Positions 47,828 to 55,669 of a stretch of 64,000 bases of DNA are shown piece after piece. Source of the DNA: Planctomycetota bacterium. Its GTDB lineage: Bacteria > Planctomycetota > Planctomycetia > Gemmatales > Gemmataceae. Each line of letters begins with the position of its first letter. Positions within the stretch are counted from its first letter, which is position 1. A model generated the notes under the pieces. That model was not told the origin of the DNA, did not search any database, and saw only the letters and a list, made by a program, of their open reading frames with translations. A program made the translations under genes and the position numbers. The stretch is from assembly GCA_021413735.1 (NCBI GenBank), contig JAIOPV010000039.1:124001-188000 (forward strand), in the 5' to 3' direction.

Positions 47828-48811
47828 CTATTGCTTCCAATCGCTGAGCTGAGTTTCCACGAAATACCGTGCGTGGTCCACGAAACTCGGCCCGAATTGG
47901 CTAATCCCGTGGCCCAATCCTGGCACGGGGTAGCACTCGCCGTCGGCGAATCGTCGCGCACATGCAATCGCTTCTGTTGACTTCACCAGCGGATCAGCAA
48001 GTCCCACGAGGAATCGGACACGTCGGTCGGCAGTCACGCGATCCGCGAACGTCATGGGGTTCGCGGAGACACAGGAATCCTTGCCCGAACTGAGGTCTCG
48101 CAGCAACGCCAGGAAGTTGATTCCAGCAGGCACGACGCGACCGAACCAGAGCGATGCCATTTTGCCAATCGCGCGGCCAGGTCGCGAGATGATCAACGGC
48201 GTGAATCGCGGCGAGTAGCTTCGGGCAAAGCTTCGCAAGTCGGCGTGACCGAGCGTGCCGAGGAGCCGAGTGCCGATGCCGTCTCGCATGAACGCGAATG
48301 ACGCCATGAGCGTTCCGAGACTGACGCCGAACAACGCAAGGCGTGGATCTTCAAGGCCGTGTCGTTCGCGGATGAGCGTCTGAACGATTTGGATATCCTG
48401 GGCGACGGCGTCCATTAGCCGAGGCACGAGTGGAGCTTCGACCGCGTAACCGTTTTCCAGCATGGAGTGAACTTCACCGACGATGCGACCATCAGGGTTT
48501 CGCGAGACGCTGCGTTCCCCGGCGAGCGGTGTCTCGATCAGAACGCAGGCGATTCCCATATCCAACAGCGTCGGCACCAGGAAGGAATTCCACTGATACG
48601 GGGCCGACATTCCTTGCAGGCCAATGACGATCGGCGTCTCGGCAGCGGGGCGAGTGTTTGGCAGAAACACGGCGACTGGGTAGCCCGAGAAGCGTTCGTC
48701 AACGACGCGGTTGCCGGTGAACCGATACGGATTGTGAATCCAGTATCGAACGCCGGTTCGCCCTTCGAGCGTGATCGGTTCGGGTTCACTGATCGTAGCC
48801 TGCGACATCAA
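47828..48811 (-). CDS. Alpha/beta hydrolase
   Basis: 327 residues with no signal peptide. Nucleophile elbow LFGVSLGTLMA near residue 163, acid-residue candidate in VGLADPLV near residue 289 and His in GLGHGISQFG near residue 313. The early segment (PVAVFLPNTRPAAETPIVIGLQG) forms the oxyanion strand. Likely an esterase or peptidase-like hydrolase; substrate unknown. Confidence 0.82.
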   Translation of the reverse strand: MMSQATISEPEPITLEGRTGVRYWIHNPYRFTGNRVVDERFSGYPVAVFLPNTRPAAETPIVIGLQGMSAPYQWNSFLVPTLLDMGIACVLIETPLAGERSVSRNPDGRIVGEVHSMLENGYAVEAPLVPRLMDAVAQDIQIVQTLIRERHGLEDPRLALFGVSLGTLMASFAFMRDGIGTRLLGTLGHADLRSFARSYSPRFTPLIISRPGRAIGKMASLWFGRVVPAGINFLALLRDLSSGKDSCVSANPMTFADRVTADRRVRFLVGLADPLVKSTEAIACARRFADGECYPVPGLGHGISQFGPSFVDHARYFVETQLSDWKQ

Positions 48812-48846
48812 CAGACCTCATCCCAAATCCGTTTCGGTCGCCGCGT

Positions 48847-48987
48847 CTTTGCCCTCCCCCTTGTGGGGGAGGGTGGCGAGGCTTTGCGAGCCGGGTGGGG
48901 GGTATACCTTCGCAACTGTTCAGGCTTTCCCCCCACCCGCCACTCGAAGACTCGTGGCGACCTCCCCCACAAGGGGGGAGGGCAAAA
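48847..48987. repeat. 141-bp inverted repeat (GCCCTCCCCCTTGTGGGGGAGG type)
   Basis: Outer arms from TTTGCCCTCCCCCTTGTGG and the complement ending GGGGGAGGGCAAAA are separated by a spacer with partial internal pairing (GGCGAGG / CACTCG). It fills the gap between the hydrolase start and the alaS end. No gene here. Confidence 0.8.
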
Positions 48988-49019
48988 CCAAGACGTCGGC
49001 CCTTCAGCCCGATTTGCCA

Positions 49020-51734
49020 TCACTTCGACAGCAACTCGCGGCCCAGTTCAGTTGCCTTCTTTAACGCATCGGGCAGCTTCGCCGCGTCCTTGCCGCCTGC
49101 CTGTGCCATGTCCGGCTTGCCGCCACCGCTGCCGCCGACGACCGCAGCCACTTGCTTCACGATATCACCCGACTTCATGCCCTTCTTCACGAGATCATTC
49201 GTCAGCGCCGCGATCAGCGGCACCTTGCCCTCGTCTTCCGTCCAGCCGAACACGATGAACGCAGACGTCTTCTGGCGAATGCGGTCGATCTGCGTGCGAA
49301 CGGCATCCGGGTTCGTGCCCGCGGGCAACTGCGCCACGATGAGCTTCGCGCCGCCCACCGTCGGGGCTTCTTCGAGAAGTTTATCCACGACCCCCGTGAG
49401 TTGGGCCGCCTCCAGCTTCTTCAACTGAGTCTGGAGCTTCTTCACCTCGTCTTGCAGGCCCGCGACGCGCTTGGGCAGTTCGTCGATGAGGCACTGGAAC
49501 GAACCCGCGAGTTCCTCCACCACGGCATTGCGGTTCTGGATGTCGTCGTAGGCTGGTTTGCCAGTGATGGCCGTGATACGCCGAATGCCCTTTGCGACGC
49601 CTTCCTGTGCCACGATCTTGAAGAACCCGACCAGGCCCGTTCGCGGCATGTGCGTACCACCGCAGAACTCGACCGAGTTATCGTGATGCACCTTGTCGGG
49701 GCTCTCGGCACCGATCATGACGACGCGAACCGGATCCGGGTACTTCTCGCCGAAGACCGCTCGCACGCCCGGCAGTTCCTTCGCCTTCGCCAACGGCATC
49801 TCGATCGCCGTGACGGGTTGATCCATCACGACCTGACGGTTCACGCGGCGCTCGATCTCACGGAGCTGTTCCGGCGGGATTGGCTTGTCGTGTGCGAAGT
49901 CGAATCGCGTCTTCTGCTCATCGACGAGTGAACCTCTCTGCTCGACGTGCGAACCCAGCACTTGCCGAAGGATGAGGTTCAGCAGGTGCGTGGCGGTGTG
50001 GTTCCGCATGATGTCCACGCGGCGCATCGTACCCTGAATCAACTCCACCGTGTCGCCGATGGCCAGTTCGCCCTCGTGGAGAATGCCGACGTGCAGCACC
50101 GTGTCGCCGAGCCGCTGCGTGTCGTGAACGTCGAAGTCGGTTCCGTTCGCACCACGGACGTTGCCCATGTCGCCGACTTGCCCGCCCTGCTCGCCGTAGA
50201 AGTTCGTGCGGTCGAGGAGCAACGCCACTTCCTCGCCAGCCGTGAGCTTGCCGCTGCGAACGACCTCGTGATCCTTCACCCAACCGACGACCTTCGCCTG
50301 GACCGGGGCGAACTGATATTTGGGCGAATCGTCGGTCGGCGGCAACTCTCCCTTCACCGCCGTGACCGCGAACTTCTTCCCGCCCTCCGATGACCTCTTC
50401 TGGGCTTCTAACATCACCGTTTCGAAGCCAGCGACATCGACCGTCAGCCCCTTTTCCTGGGCCATTTGCAGCGTGATGTCGATGATGACGCCGTAGGTGT
50501 CGTGCAGCTTAAAAGCCTCTTCGCCGCTCACCTGCGTGCGACCGGTCTTGGCCATGTCGGCACGAATCTTGTCGAACAGCTTGATGCCGCGCGTCAGGGT
50601 GCGGAGGAACGCCACTTCCTCGTCGTAAATGATGTCGCGGACCTTCTGCGGATCGCGTTTCAACTCCGGGAACGCATCGCCAAAGCTATCCACGACTGTC
50701 GAAACGAGTTTGTACAGGAACGGCTCGTGCGTGCCGAGTACCTGCACGCCGTAGCGTTCGGCCCGCCGGAGGATGCGCTTCAGCACGTAGTCGCGGCCGA
50801 GGTTGCCGATCACGGCACCGTCGGTGAGGGCGAACGTCAGCGTGCGAATGTGGTCACCGATCACGCGGTAGGCGGTGTCCTTCAGGTCTTCGAGGATGCC
50901 CGTGTACGGTGGGGTCGGCTTCTCATTCGTGCTCGTGACCTTCTGAATCGCATCGAAGATTGGCGTGAACACGTCGGTGTCGTAGTTGCTGTTCTTGCCT
51001 TGCAGCACAGAACAGATTCTCTCGAAGCCCATGCCCGTATCGACGTGCTGGGCCGGCAACGGCGACAGGCTTTGATCCTCGTTCCGGTTGAACTGGATGA
51101 ACACGAGGTTCCAGATCTCGATCACCTTGTCGGTGCCGCCGTTCACGAGCGGGCCGCCGGTCTTGTCAGGCGTTCGGTCGATGTGAACTTCGGTACACGG
51201 CCCGCACGGCCCGGTGTTCCCCATCTCCCAGAAGTTGTCCTTCTTGTTGCCGAGGTGAATCTGCGCTTTCGGTACCCCGACAGCTTCCCAGTAACCAGCC
51301 GCTTCGTCGTCGCGCGGAATGCCGTTAGCCGGATCGCCCTCGAACACGGTGACGTGCAGCCGCGTCTTGTCGAGCTTCCACACTTCGGTGAGCAGTTCCC
51401 ACGCCCACGCGATGGCGTCCTTCTTGAAGTAGTCGCCGAAGCTCCAGTTCCCGAGCATCTCGAAGAACGTGTGGTGGTACGTGTCTTTGCCGACGTCGTC
51501 GAGGTCGTTGTGCTTGCCGCCGGCGCGGATGCACTTCTGCGTGTTCGCGACCCGCTTGTGCGGCGGCTTCTCCTGGCCGAGGAAGTACGGCTTGAACTGG
51601 TTCATGCCGGCGTTTGCGAACAGCAGCGTGGGGTCGTCGTGCGGCACCACCGGCGACGACGCGATGTTGGTGTGCGCGTACTTTTTGCAGAAGAAGTCGA
51701 TGAACTGCTGTCGAATCTCGGTCGAGGAAGGCAT
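49020..51734 (-). CDS. alaS: Alanyl-tRNA synthetase
   Basis: 904 residues from ATG 51734 (MPSSTEIRQQFIDFFCKKY); the frame to 51887 adds an unrelated leader. Class II core: HDDPTLLFANAGMNQFKPYF and KHNDLDDVGKDTYHHTFFEMLG. The editing domain has zinc ligands RNHTATHLLN and VEFCGGTHMPRTG. The C-terminal oligomerisation/DHHA1 domain includes the Gly-rich GGSGGGKPDMAQAGG. It charges tRNA-Ala and edits Ser/Gly mischarging. Two hairpins in the leader could regulate it (51755-51785). Confidence 0.97.
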   Translation of the reverse strand: MPSSTEIRQQFIDFFCKKYAHTNIASSPVVPHDDPTLLFANAGMNQFKPYFLGQEKPPHKRVANTQKCIRAGGKHNDLDDVGKDTYHHTFFEMLGNWSFGDYFKKDAIAWAWELLTEVWKLDKTRLHVTVFEGDPANGIPRDDEAAGYWEAVGVPKAQIHLGNKKDNFWEMGNTGPCGPCTEVHIDRTPDKTGGPLVNGGTDKVIEIWNLVFIQFNRNEDQSLSPLPAQHVDTGMGFERICSVLQGKNSNYDTDVFTPIFDAIQKVTSTNEKPTPPYTGILEDLKDTAYRVIGDHIRTLTFALTDGAVIGNLGRDYVLKRILRRAERYGVQVLGTHEPFLYKLVSTVVDSFGDAFPELKRDPQKVRDIIYDEEVAFLRTLTRGIKLFDKIRADMAKTGRTQVSGEEAFKLHDTYGVIIDITLQMAQEKGLTVDVAGFETVMLEAQKRSSEGGKKFAVTAVKGELPPTDDSPKYQFAPVQAKVVGWVKDHEVVRSGKLTAGEEVALLLDRTNFYGEQGGQVGDMGNVRGANGTDFDVHDTQRLGDTVLHVGILHEGELAIGDTVELIQGTMRRVDIMRNHTATHLLNLILRQVLGSHVEQRGSLVDEQKTRFDFAHDKPIPPEQLREIERRVNRQVVMDQPVTAIEMPLAKAKELPGVRAVFGEKYPDPVRVVMIGAESPDKVHHDNSVEFCGGTHMPRTGLVGFFKIVAQEGVAKGIRRITAITGKPAYDDIQNRNAVVEELAGSFQCLIDELPKRVAGLQDEVKKLQTQLKKLEAAQLTGVVDKLLEEAPTVGGAKLIVAQLPAGTNPDAVRTQIDRIRQKTSAFIVFGWTEDEGKVPLIAALTNDLVKKGMKSGDIVKQVAAVVGGSGGGKPDMAQAGGKDAAKLPDALKKATELGRELLSK

Positions 51735-51754
51735 GAGAGAACCCAGGTTAAGCG

Positions 51755-51785
51755 GTGGTCCCAACGGGACCACTGCGAACGCAGT
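51755..51785 (-). promoter_or_regulatory. Two tandem hairpins in the alaS 5' leader
   Basis: On the mRNA strand: ACTGCG-TT-CGCAGT directly followed by GTGGTCCC-GTT-GGGACCAC, partly overlapping so that both cannot form fully at once. They sit 21 nt before the alaS ATG. Could be an attenuator-like or autoregulatory element, or simply a dispersed palindrome. Confidence 0.4.
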
Positions 51786-51873
51786 CCCGGATACTGGAAA
51801 GGACACGGAATCCCGTCGAAAGTTCAAGGGGCCGCGATTAGGATGTGAGCCTTCCTCCAACCGAGAGCAGCCG

Positions 51874-52647
51874 ATGAGCGATTCCAAGGCGAGTAAGGTC
51901 TTCTACTTTGAAGGCGACGACCCTGGGATGCTCGAAGCCTACGAGAAAGCCCGCGCGACCTTTCGCTACCTCTGGCGTGAACTGACGTGGGAATACCGCA
52001 GGATCATCCCCGCTCTTGGAATGAGCGGGGTGAAGGCCGCATTCTACGACGAACCAACCCGCGGAAATCCAAAGCCGGCGGTGGAGCAGATGTGGTTCTC
52101 CGATATCTTTTTCGACGGTCAATTCGTCTCGGGTCGGTTGCTGAACAAGCCGAACAACGTTCGGTCCGTCAAGGCTGGTGACCAGGTCCGCCGGTCGCTT
52201 GATGAGATCACGGACTGGATGTATTCGTATGGCGACGAGCCGATGGGCGGGTTCACGGTGAATTTGATGCGGTCGAAGATGTCGCCCACCGAGCGGAAAA
52301 GCCACGACAAGGCCTGGGGGCTGAAGTTCGGTGACCCAACGGATGTCCGCGTCGTGCCGCCCTCGCAGAGTGAGGATGAGGAACATCCCATGAGCGAGAA
52401 CATGGTCAAGGTGCTGGAAGAACACCTGAAGAAAGATCCGATCGGCCTCCTGTCGCCCGACGAGAACGGCTGGACCACGCTTCACAGCATGGCTCTCGGC
52501 GGGAATTATAGCCCCGTGAAAGTGTTGCTTGAGTTCGGGGCTGACCCGAACACTCCCACTGGCAACGGAATGACACCGCTCCAACTCGCCCGCTGTCTGG
52601 GGTGGGAAAAGATCGCCGCCTTGCTCATCCAGCACGGGGCGAAGTGA
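51874..52647 (+). CDS. DUF2314 plus ankyrin-repeat protein
   Basis: 257 residues from ATG 51874 (GAGAG upstream). N-terminal DUF2314 domain (MLEAYEKARATFRYLWRE, VEQMWFSDIFFDGQFVSG, GGFTVNLMRSKMS) at residues 12-150, then two ankyrin repeats (GWTTLHSMALGGNYSPVK, GMTPLQLARCLGWEKIAAL) at about 190-255. The length and fusion are typical of planctomycete/gamma-proteobacterial homologues. Function unknown. The 3' end overlaps larC by 23 bp. Confidence 0.85.
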   Translation: MSDSKASKVFYFEGDDPGMLEAYEKARATFRYLWRELTWEYRRIIPALGMSGVKAAFYDEPTRGNPKPAVEQMWFSDIFFDGQFVSGRLLNKPNNVRSVKAGDQVRRSLDEITDWMYSYGDEPMGGFTVNLMRSKMSPTERKSHDKAWGLKFGDPTDVRVVPPSQSEDEEHPMSENMVKVLEEHLKKDPIGLLSPDENGWTTLHSMALGGNYSPVKVLLEFGADPNTPTGNGMTPLQLARCLGWEKIAALLIQHGAK

Positions 52648-53800
52648 CCTGTTGGTAGACCGCCCGCAACGGGACGCCCTTCTCGCGGGCCAGACGGGCG
52701 CAGTCTTCGTATTCCGGGGTCACGATCGAGAAGCCGTCCGCACGCCAGCCGCGTTTCGCCTTCACCGGCCCCCACGGCGTTTCGACCGAAATCGCTTCGC
52801 GTTGGAGCTTCGAGCGCTCGGCGGTGTGTTTGCGAATGCCGAACGTGCCGGTTTCGCGGAAAAGGATCGTTTCCAGGGCGGCAACCTTCGCCGCTTCGCA
52901 GATCACCGACACCAGAAACCCGGGTCGGCCTTTCTTCATCTGCCCTTGTACGACGAAGACATCCAACGCCCCGGCCGCGAACAGGCGTTCCGTGGCGAAC
53001 GCGATGATTTCCGGCAGCACATCGTCGAGGTTCGTTTCCAGAACCGTGACGGTGTCGGATTCAACACCCCCTCGCTGGCGCTCGGGCTCGGACGTGCCCA
53101 CCAACAACCGCAGGATGTTGGGGCGGTCGATGAAGTCCTTCGTGCCGGCCCCGTGACCGATTCGTTCGACCGTCATTTGCGGCGACGATGTGTAAGCGGT
53201 CACCACGCTCGTGAGAATCGCGGCACCGGTGGGGGTCGTCAGCTCGAACTTCACGTCGGACGCCGCGAGCGGCACACCCTTGAGAAGTTGAAGCGTTCCG
53301 GGGGTCGGCACGGGCATGATGCCGTGAGCGGCCTTCACGGTGCCGGTGCCGGTGGGCACGGGGGAACTCGTGAAGCGTTCGACGCCCAGCAGATCGAGCC
53401 CAACGGCCCCACCAACAATATCCGCAATGCTGTCGAGCGCGCCAACCTCGTGGAAGTGGACCCGTTCCAACGGCATCCCGTGAGCCGCAGCTTCCGCCAC
53501 GGCGATCTTCTGGAAGATTAGCGTCGCCAGTTCCCGCTGCTTCGGGCTGATCGCGGCACGTTCAAGAATTGCGAGGATGTCCGGCAGGAAGCGGTAATCT
53601 TCCTGGTCGGCGGCTTCGATGTTGGCCTTCGTGGCGGCGAACCCGCAGCGTTTCACTCGCTCGACTTCGAGCTTGATGGGCAGTTTGAGCGAGTCGAGGG
53701 CGGCATGGATCGCCTCGGCCGGCACGCCGGCATCGAGAACCGCCCCGAGAACCATGTCGCCGCTGATGCCGCTGAAGCAATCGAAATGCGCAACCTGCAC
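52625..53800 (-). CDS. larC: Nickel-pincer cofactor biosynthesis protein LarC
   Basis: 391 residues. N-terminal HFDCFSGISGDMVLGALLDAG-like start (FDCFSGISGDM), then VHFHEVGALDSIADIVG, TPTGAAIL, and the C-terminal ETNLDDVLPEIIAFATERLFAAGALDV metal-binding domain. It is a single continuous frame, so unlike the Lactobacillus larC1/larC2 pair no programmed frameshift is needed. It installs nickel in the pincer cofactor. larB, larE and larA are not nearby. A half palindrome inserts SEPERQRGG near residue 240 (53070-53093). Confidence 0.92.
   Translation of the reverse strand: MQVAHFDCFSGISGDMVLGAVLDAGVPAEAIHAALDSLKLPIKLEVERVKRCGFAATKANIEAADQEDYRFLPDILAILERAAISPKQRELATLIFQKIAVAEAAAHGMPLERVHFHEVGALDSIADIVGGAVGLDLLGVERFTSSPVPTGTGTVKAAHGIMPVPTPGTLQLLKGVPLAASDVKFELTTPTGAAILTSVVTAYTSSPQMTVERIGHGAGTKDFIDRPNILRLLVGTSEPERQRGGVESDTVTVLETNLDDVLPEIIAFATERLFAAGALDVFVVQGQMKKGRPGFLVSVICEAAKVAALETILFRETGTFGIRKHTAERSKLQREAISVETPWGPVKAKRGWRADGFSIVTPEYEDCARLAREKGVPLRAVYQQVTSPRAG
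53070..53093. repeat. Half copy of the GTCCGAGCCCGAGCGCC palindrome inside larC
   Basis: 24 bp nearly identical (one T missing) to the right arm of the perfect palindrome at 53859-53919. It is translated as SEPERQRGG in a variable loop of LarC. Suggests insertion of a repeat arm into coding sequence. Confidence 0.6.
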
Positions 53801-53858
53801 GCTGAATCCTCGAACGCCAGAACGAGCCGATCAGACCAGGTTGGGTGAATCAGTATCC

Positions 53859-53919
53859 GTCCGAGCCCGAGCGCCAAGCGAGGTTTGAGTGTTCCCTCGC
53901 TTGGCGCTCGGGCTCGGAC
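53859..53919. repeat. Perfect 25-bp inverted repeat, 11-nt loop
   Basis: Arms of 25 bp (starting GTCCGAGCCCGAGCGCC) pair perfectly. Located between the larC start and the small ORF at 53943. Strong hairpin; could terminate the upstream minus-strand unit (54862-53943). Confidence 0.8.
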
Positions 53920-53942
53920 CCACAAAAACCGATCATTTGGGA

Positions 53943-54149
53943 TCAAACGCCATTCTCGCCGATATCCTTCACGAGTGCACGAGCGGCTTTGTATGCCATG
54001 CGAATCGACATGGCTCGGCCCTCAATCTGATCGGGCGTGAACGGCCGTGCGGGATCGGCAATCGACAACCCCGCGAGTTGGAGCGTCAGCGGAAGCAACT
54101 TCATGAACTCGGTCTGGCGATTCTGTTTGATTTCGGGTGTAACTTCCAC
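53943..54149 (-). CDS. Small conserved hypothetical protein, 68 residues
   Basis: GTG start at 54149 with GAGGG 8-9 nt upstream. Sequence opens MEVTPEIKQNRQTEFMKLLP and is all-helical with an amphipathic C-terminus (MAYKAARALVKDI). It resembles short proteins common in planctomycete genomes (recalled, not verified). No function known. Confidence 0.65.
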   Translation of the reverse strand: MEVTPEIKQNRQTEFMKLLPLTLQLAGLSIADPARPFTPDQIEGRAMSIRMAYKAARALVKDIGENGV

Positions 54150-54238
54150 GGCGATGCCCTCGTTGCGAACGTGCGACGTGCGTGAATTCCAACTTGTAGC
54201 CTACCGTTCAGGGGGCGTTCGGTAAAGCGTCTGCCGTC

Positions 54239-54862
54239 TCAGCTCATGACCTCCACAACGGGAATCGTGCCGACCGTGTTGCCGTCAAGCACAACGGGAA
54301 CCGCAGTGCCGACAGGGTATTCGTCGCGTTGAGCGTAGGCAGGAGAATCGCCCGGACCGCTCGGCTGCGTGAAGACTTCGATGACCTTGTCGATGACGTT
54401 CACGACCCAGTACACGGGGATGCCGGCGCGGGCGTAAACGCGGGCTTTGTCGGTACGGTCGTAATACAGCGACGACGCGGAAACCTCGATCACGAGAGCG
54501 GTGTCGCTTGGTCCGGGATGGCGGCTCTGATAAAGCGTTCTGGTTCCTCGGGCAATAACGAAGTCTGGTTCCGGTTCGCTGTCTTGAATCGTCGCAGCGC
54601 ACTGGCCACGGATCGTAAAAGTCCGTGGCAGGAGCCGTGGGAGTTCTTCTCCGAGAGCGGTGAGCGCATAATCGTGCTGTGGGGTGCGGGGCATTTTAGT
54701 CACCAAGTACCCTTCAATTAGTTCAACCGGTTCTTCCTCGGGGAGAATGTGGTTCTCGATCATTTGGTGGTACTGGGCGACAGTGAGTCGGTGAAACGTC
54801 GAACGTGAGAGAAATCCTGGAATGGGTGGACTTGCCGGGCTTACTGGAATTGTCGTGGACAT
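54239..54862 (-). CDS. Uma2 family (DUF820) PD-(D/E)XK nuclease-like protein
   Basis: 207 residues. The Uma2/DUF820 pattern is clear: EEEPVELIEGYLV, PEPDFVIARG near residue 95 (catalytic D), LVIEVSASSLYYDRTDKARVYARAGIPVYW (E-x-K, residues about 122-150). PD-(D/E)XK fold; activity on nucleic acid is predicted, not shown. These proteins are abundant in cyanobacteria and planctomycetes and are often linked to mobile or toxin-like contexts. Confidence 0.85.
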   Translation of the reverse strand: MSTTIPVSPASPPIPGFLSRSTFHRLTVAQYHQMIENHILPEEEPVELIEGYLVTKMPRTPQHDYALTALGEELPRLLPRTFTIRGQCAATIQDSEPEPDFVIARGTRTLYQSRHPGPSDTALVIEVSASSLYYDRTDKARVYARAGIPVYWVVNVIDKVIEVFTQPSGPGDSPAYAQRDEYPVGTAVPVVLDGNTVGTIPVVEVMS

Positions 54863-54909
54863 GCGAAAACCTCCTGGGCACTAGTTTTACCACACCCGCA
54901 ACACCACTC

Positions 54910-55518
54910 TCAACCCAAGATCACGACACGCCTTCCCTCGACACGCACACGGCCAGCGGCAAACAACTCGATTGCTTCCGGGTAGGCTTCGCACTCGGCC
55001 TCGAAGACCCGCGCCGCCAGCACGTCCGGGGTGTCGCCTTCCTTCACCGGCACGCACCGCTGCACCAAAACCGGCCCCGTGTCATAAGTGTCGTCCGCGA
55101 AGTGAACCGTGCAACCGCTCACTTTCGCCCCGTATGCCAGCACAGCTTCGTGAACGTGGTGGCCATACATGCCCTTCCCGCCGAACGCCGGCAGCAGCGA
55201 CGGGTGGATGTTCAGCACCTTGTGGCGGAAATCTTCCGGGATCGGCAGCAGATGCAACCAGCCCGCGAGGATTACGAGGTCCGGTTTGTGAGTGCGAACC
55301 GCTGCCCACACGGTTTCAGCGAATCCCCGTACCTTCGGAGTAATCGTTACGGGAATACCCGCACGTTCCGCCCGCTTCACGCCGAACGCATCCGCACGAC
55401 TGGACACGACGCCTACAATTTCGACAGCGAGCCGATTTGCCGAAACGCGGTCGATCAGGTTTTGAAGCGTCGTTCCACCGCCCGAAAGTAGGGCGACGAG
55501 GCGTAAACGTGTTGCCAT
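54910..55518 (-). CDS. purN: Phosphoribosylglycinamide formyltransferase
   Basis: 202 residues. N-terminal VALLSGGGTTLQNLID (GAR phosphate loop), LVILAGWLHLLP, and catalytic triad NIHPSLLPAFGG (Asn, His) with DDTYDTGPVL (Asp). Uses 10-formyl-THF in purine synthesis. Monocistronic here; not coupled to the C1 cluster. Confidence 0.95.
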   Translation of the reverse strand: MATRLRLVALLSGGGTTLQNLIDRVSANRLAVEIVGVVSSRADAFGVKRAERAGIPVTITPKVRGFAETVWAAVRTHKPDLVILAGWLHLLPIPEDFRHKVLNIHPSLLPAFGGKGMYGHHVHEAVLAYGAKVSGCTVHFADDTYDTGPVLVQRCVPVKEGDTPDVLAARVFEAECEAYPEAIELFAAGRVRVEGRRVVILG

Positions 55519-55669
55519 AGCTGCTGGCTCCCGTAAAGCCTGCTCGTTGGAACGAGTGAGCTTGGGTTCCGGTTTGGACGCGTGCTACTGTATTTCAGTC
55601 GCCGTTGTTTTATGCTGGAGAGGAACGCCCGAGGATGTGTTCTCGGGGTGCGGAAAGGAACGGCCGCGG

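Noticed and set aside
50466-51848. 460-residue plus-strand open frame
   Set aside because: Antisense shadow of alaS.
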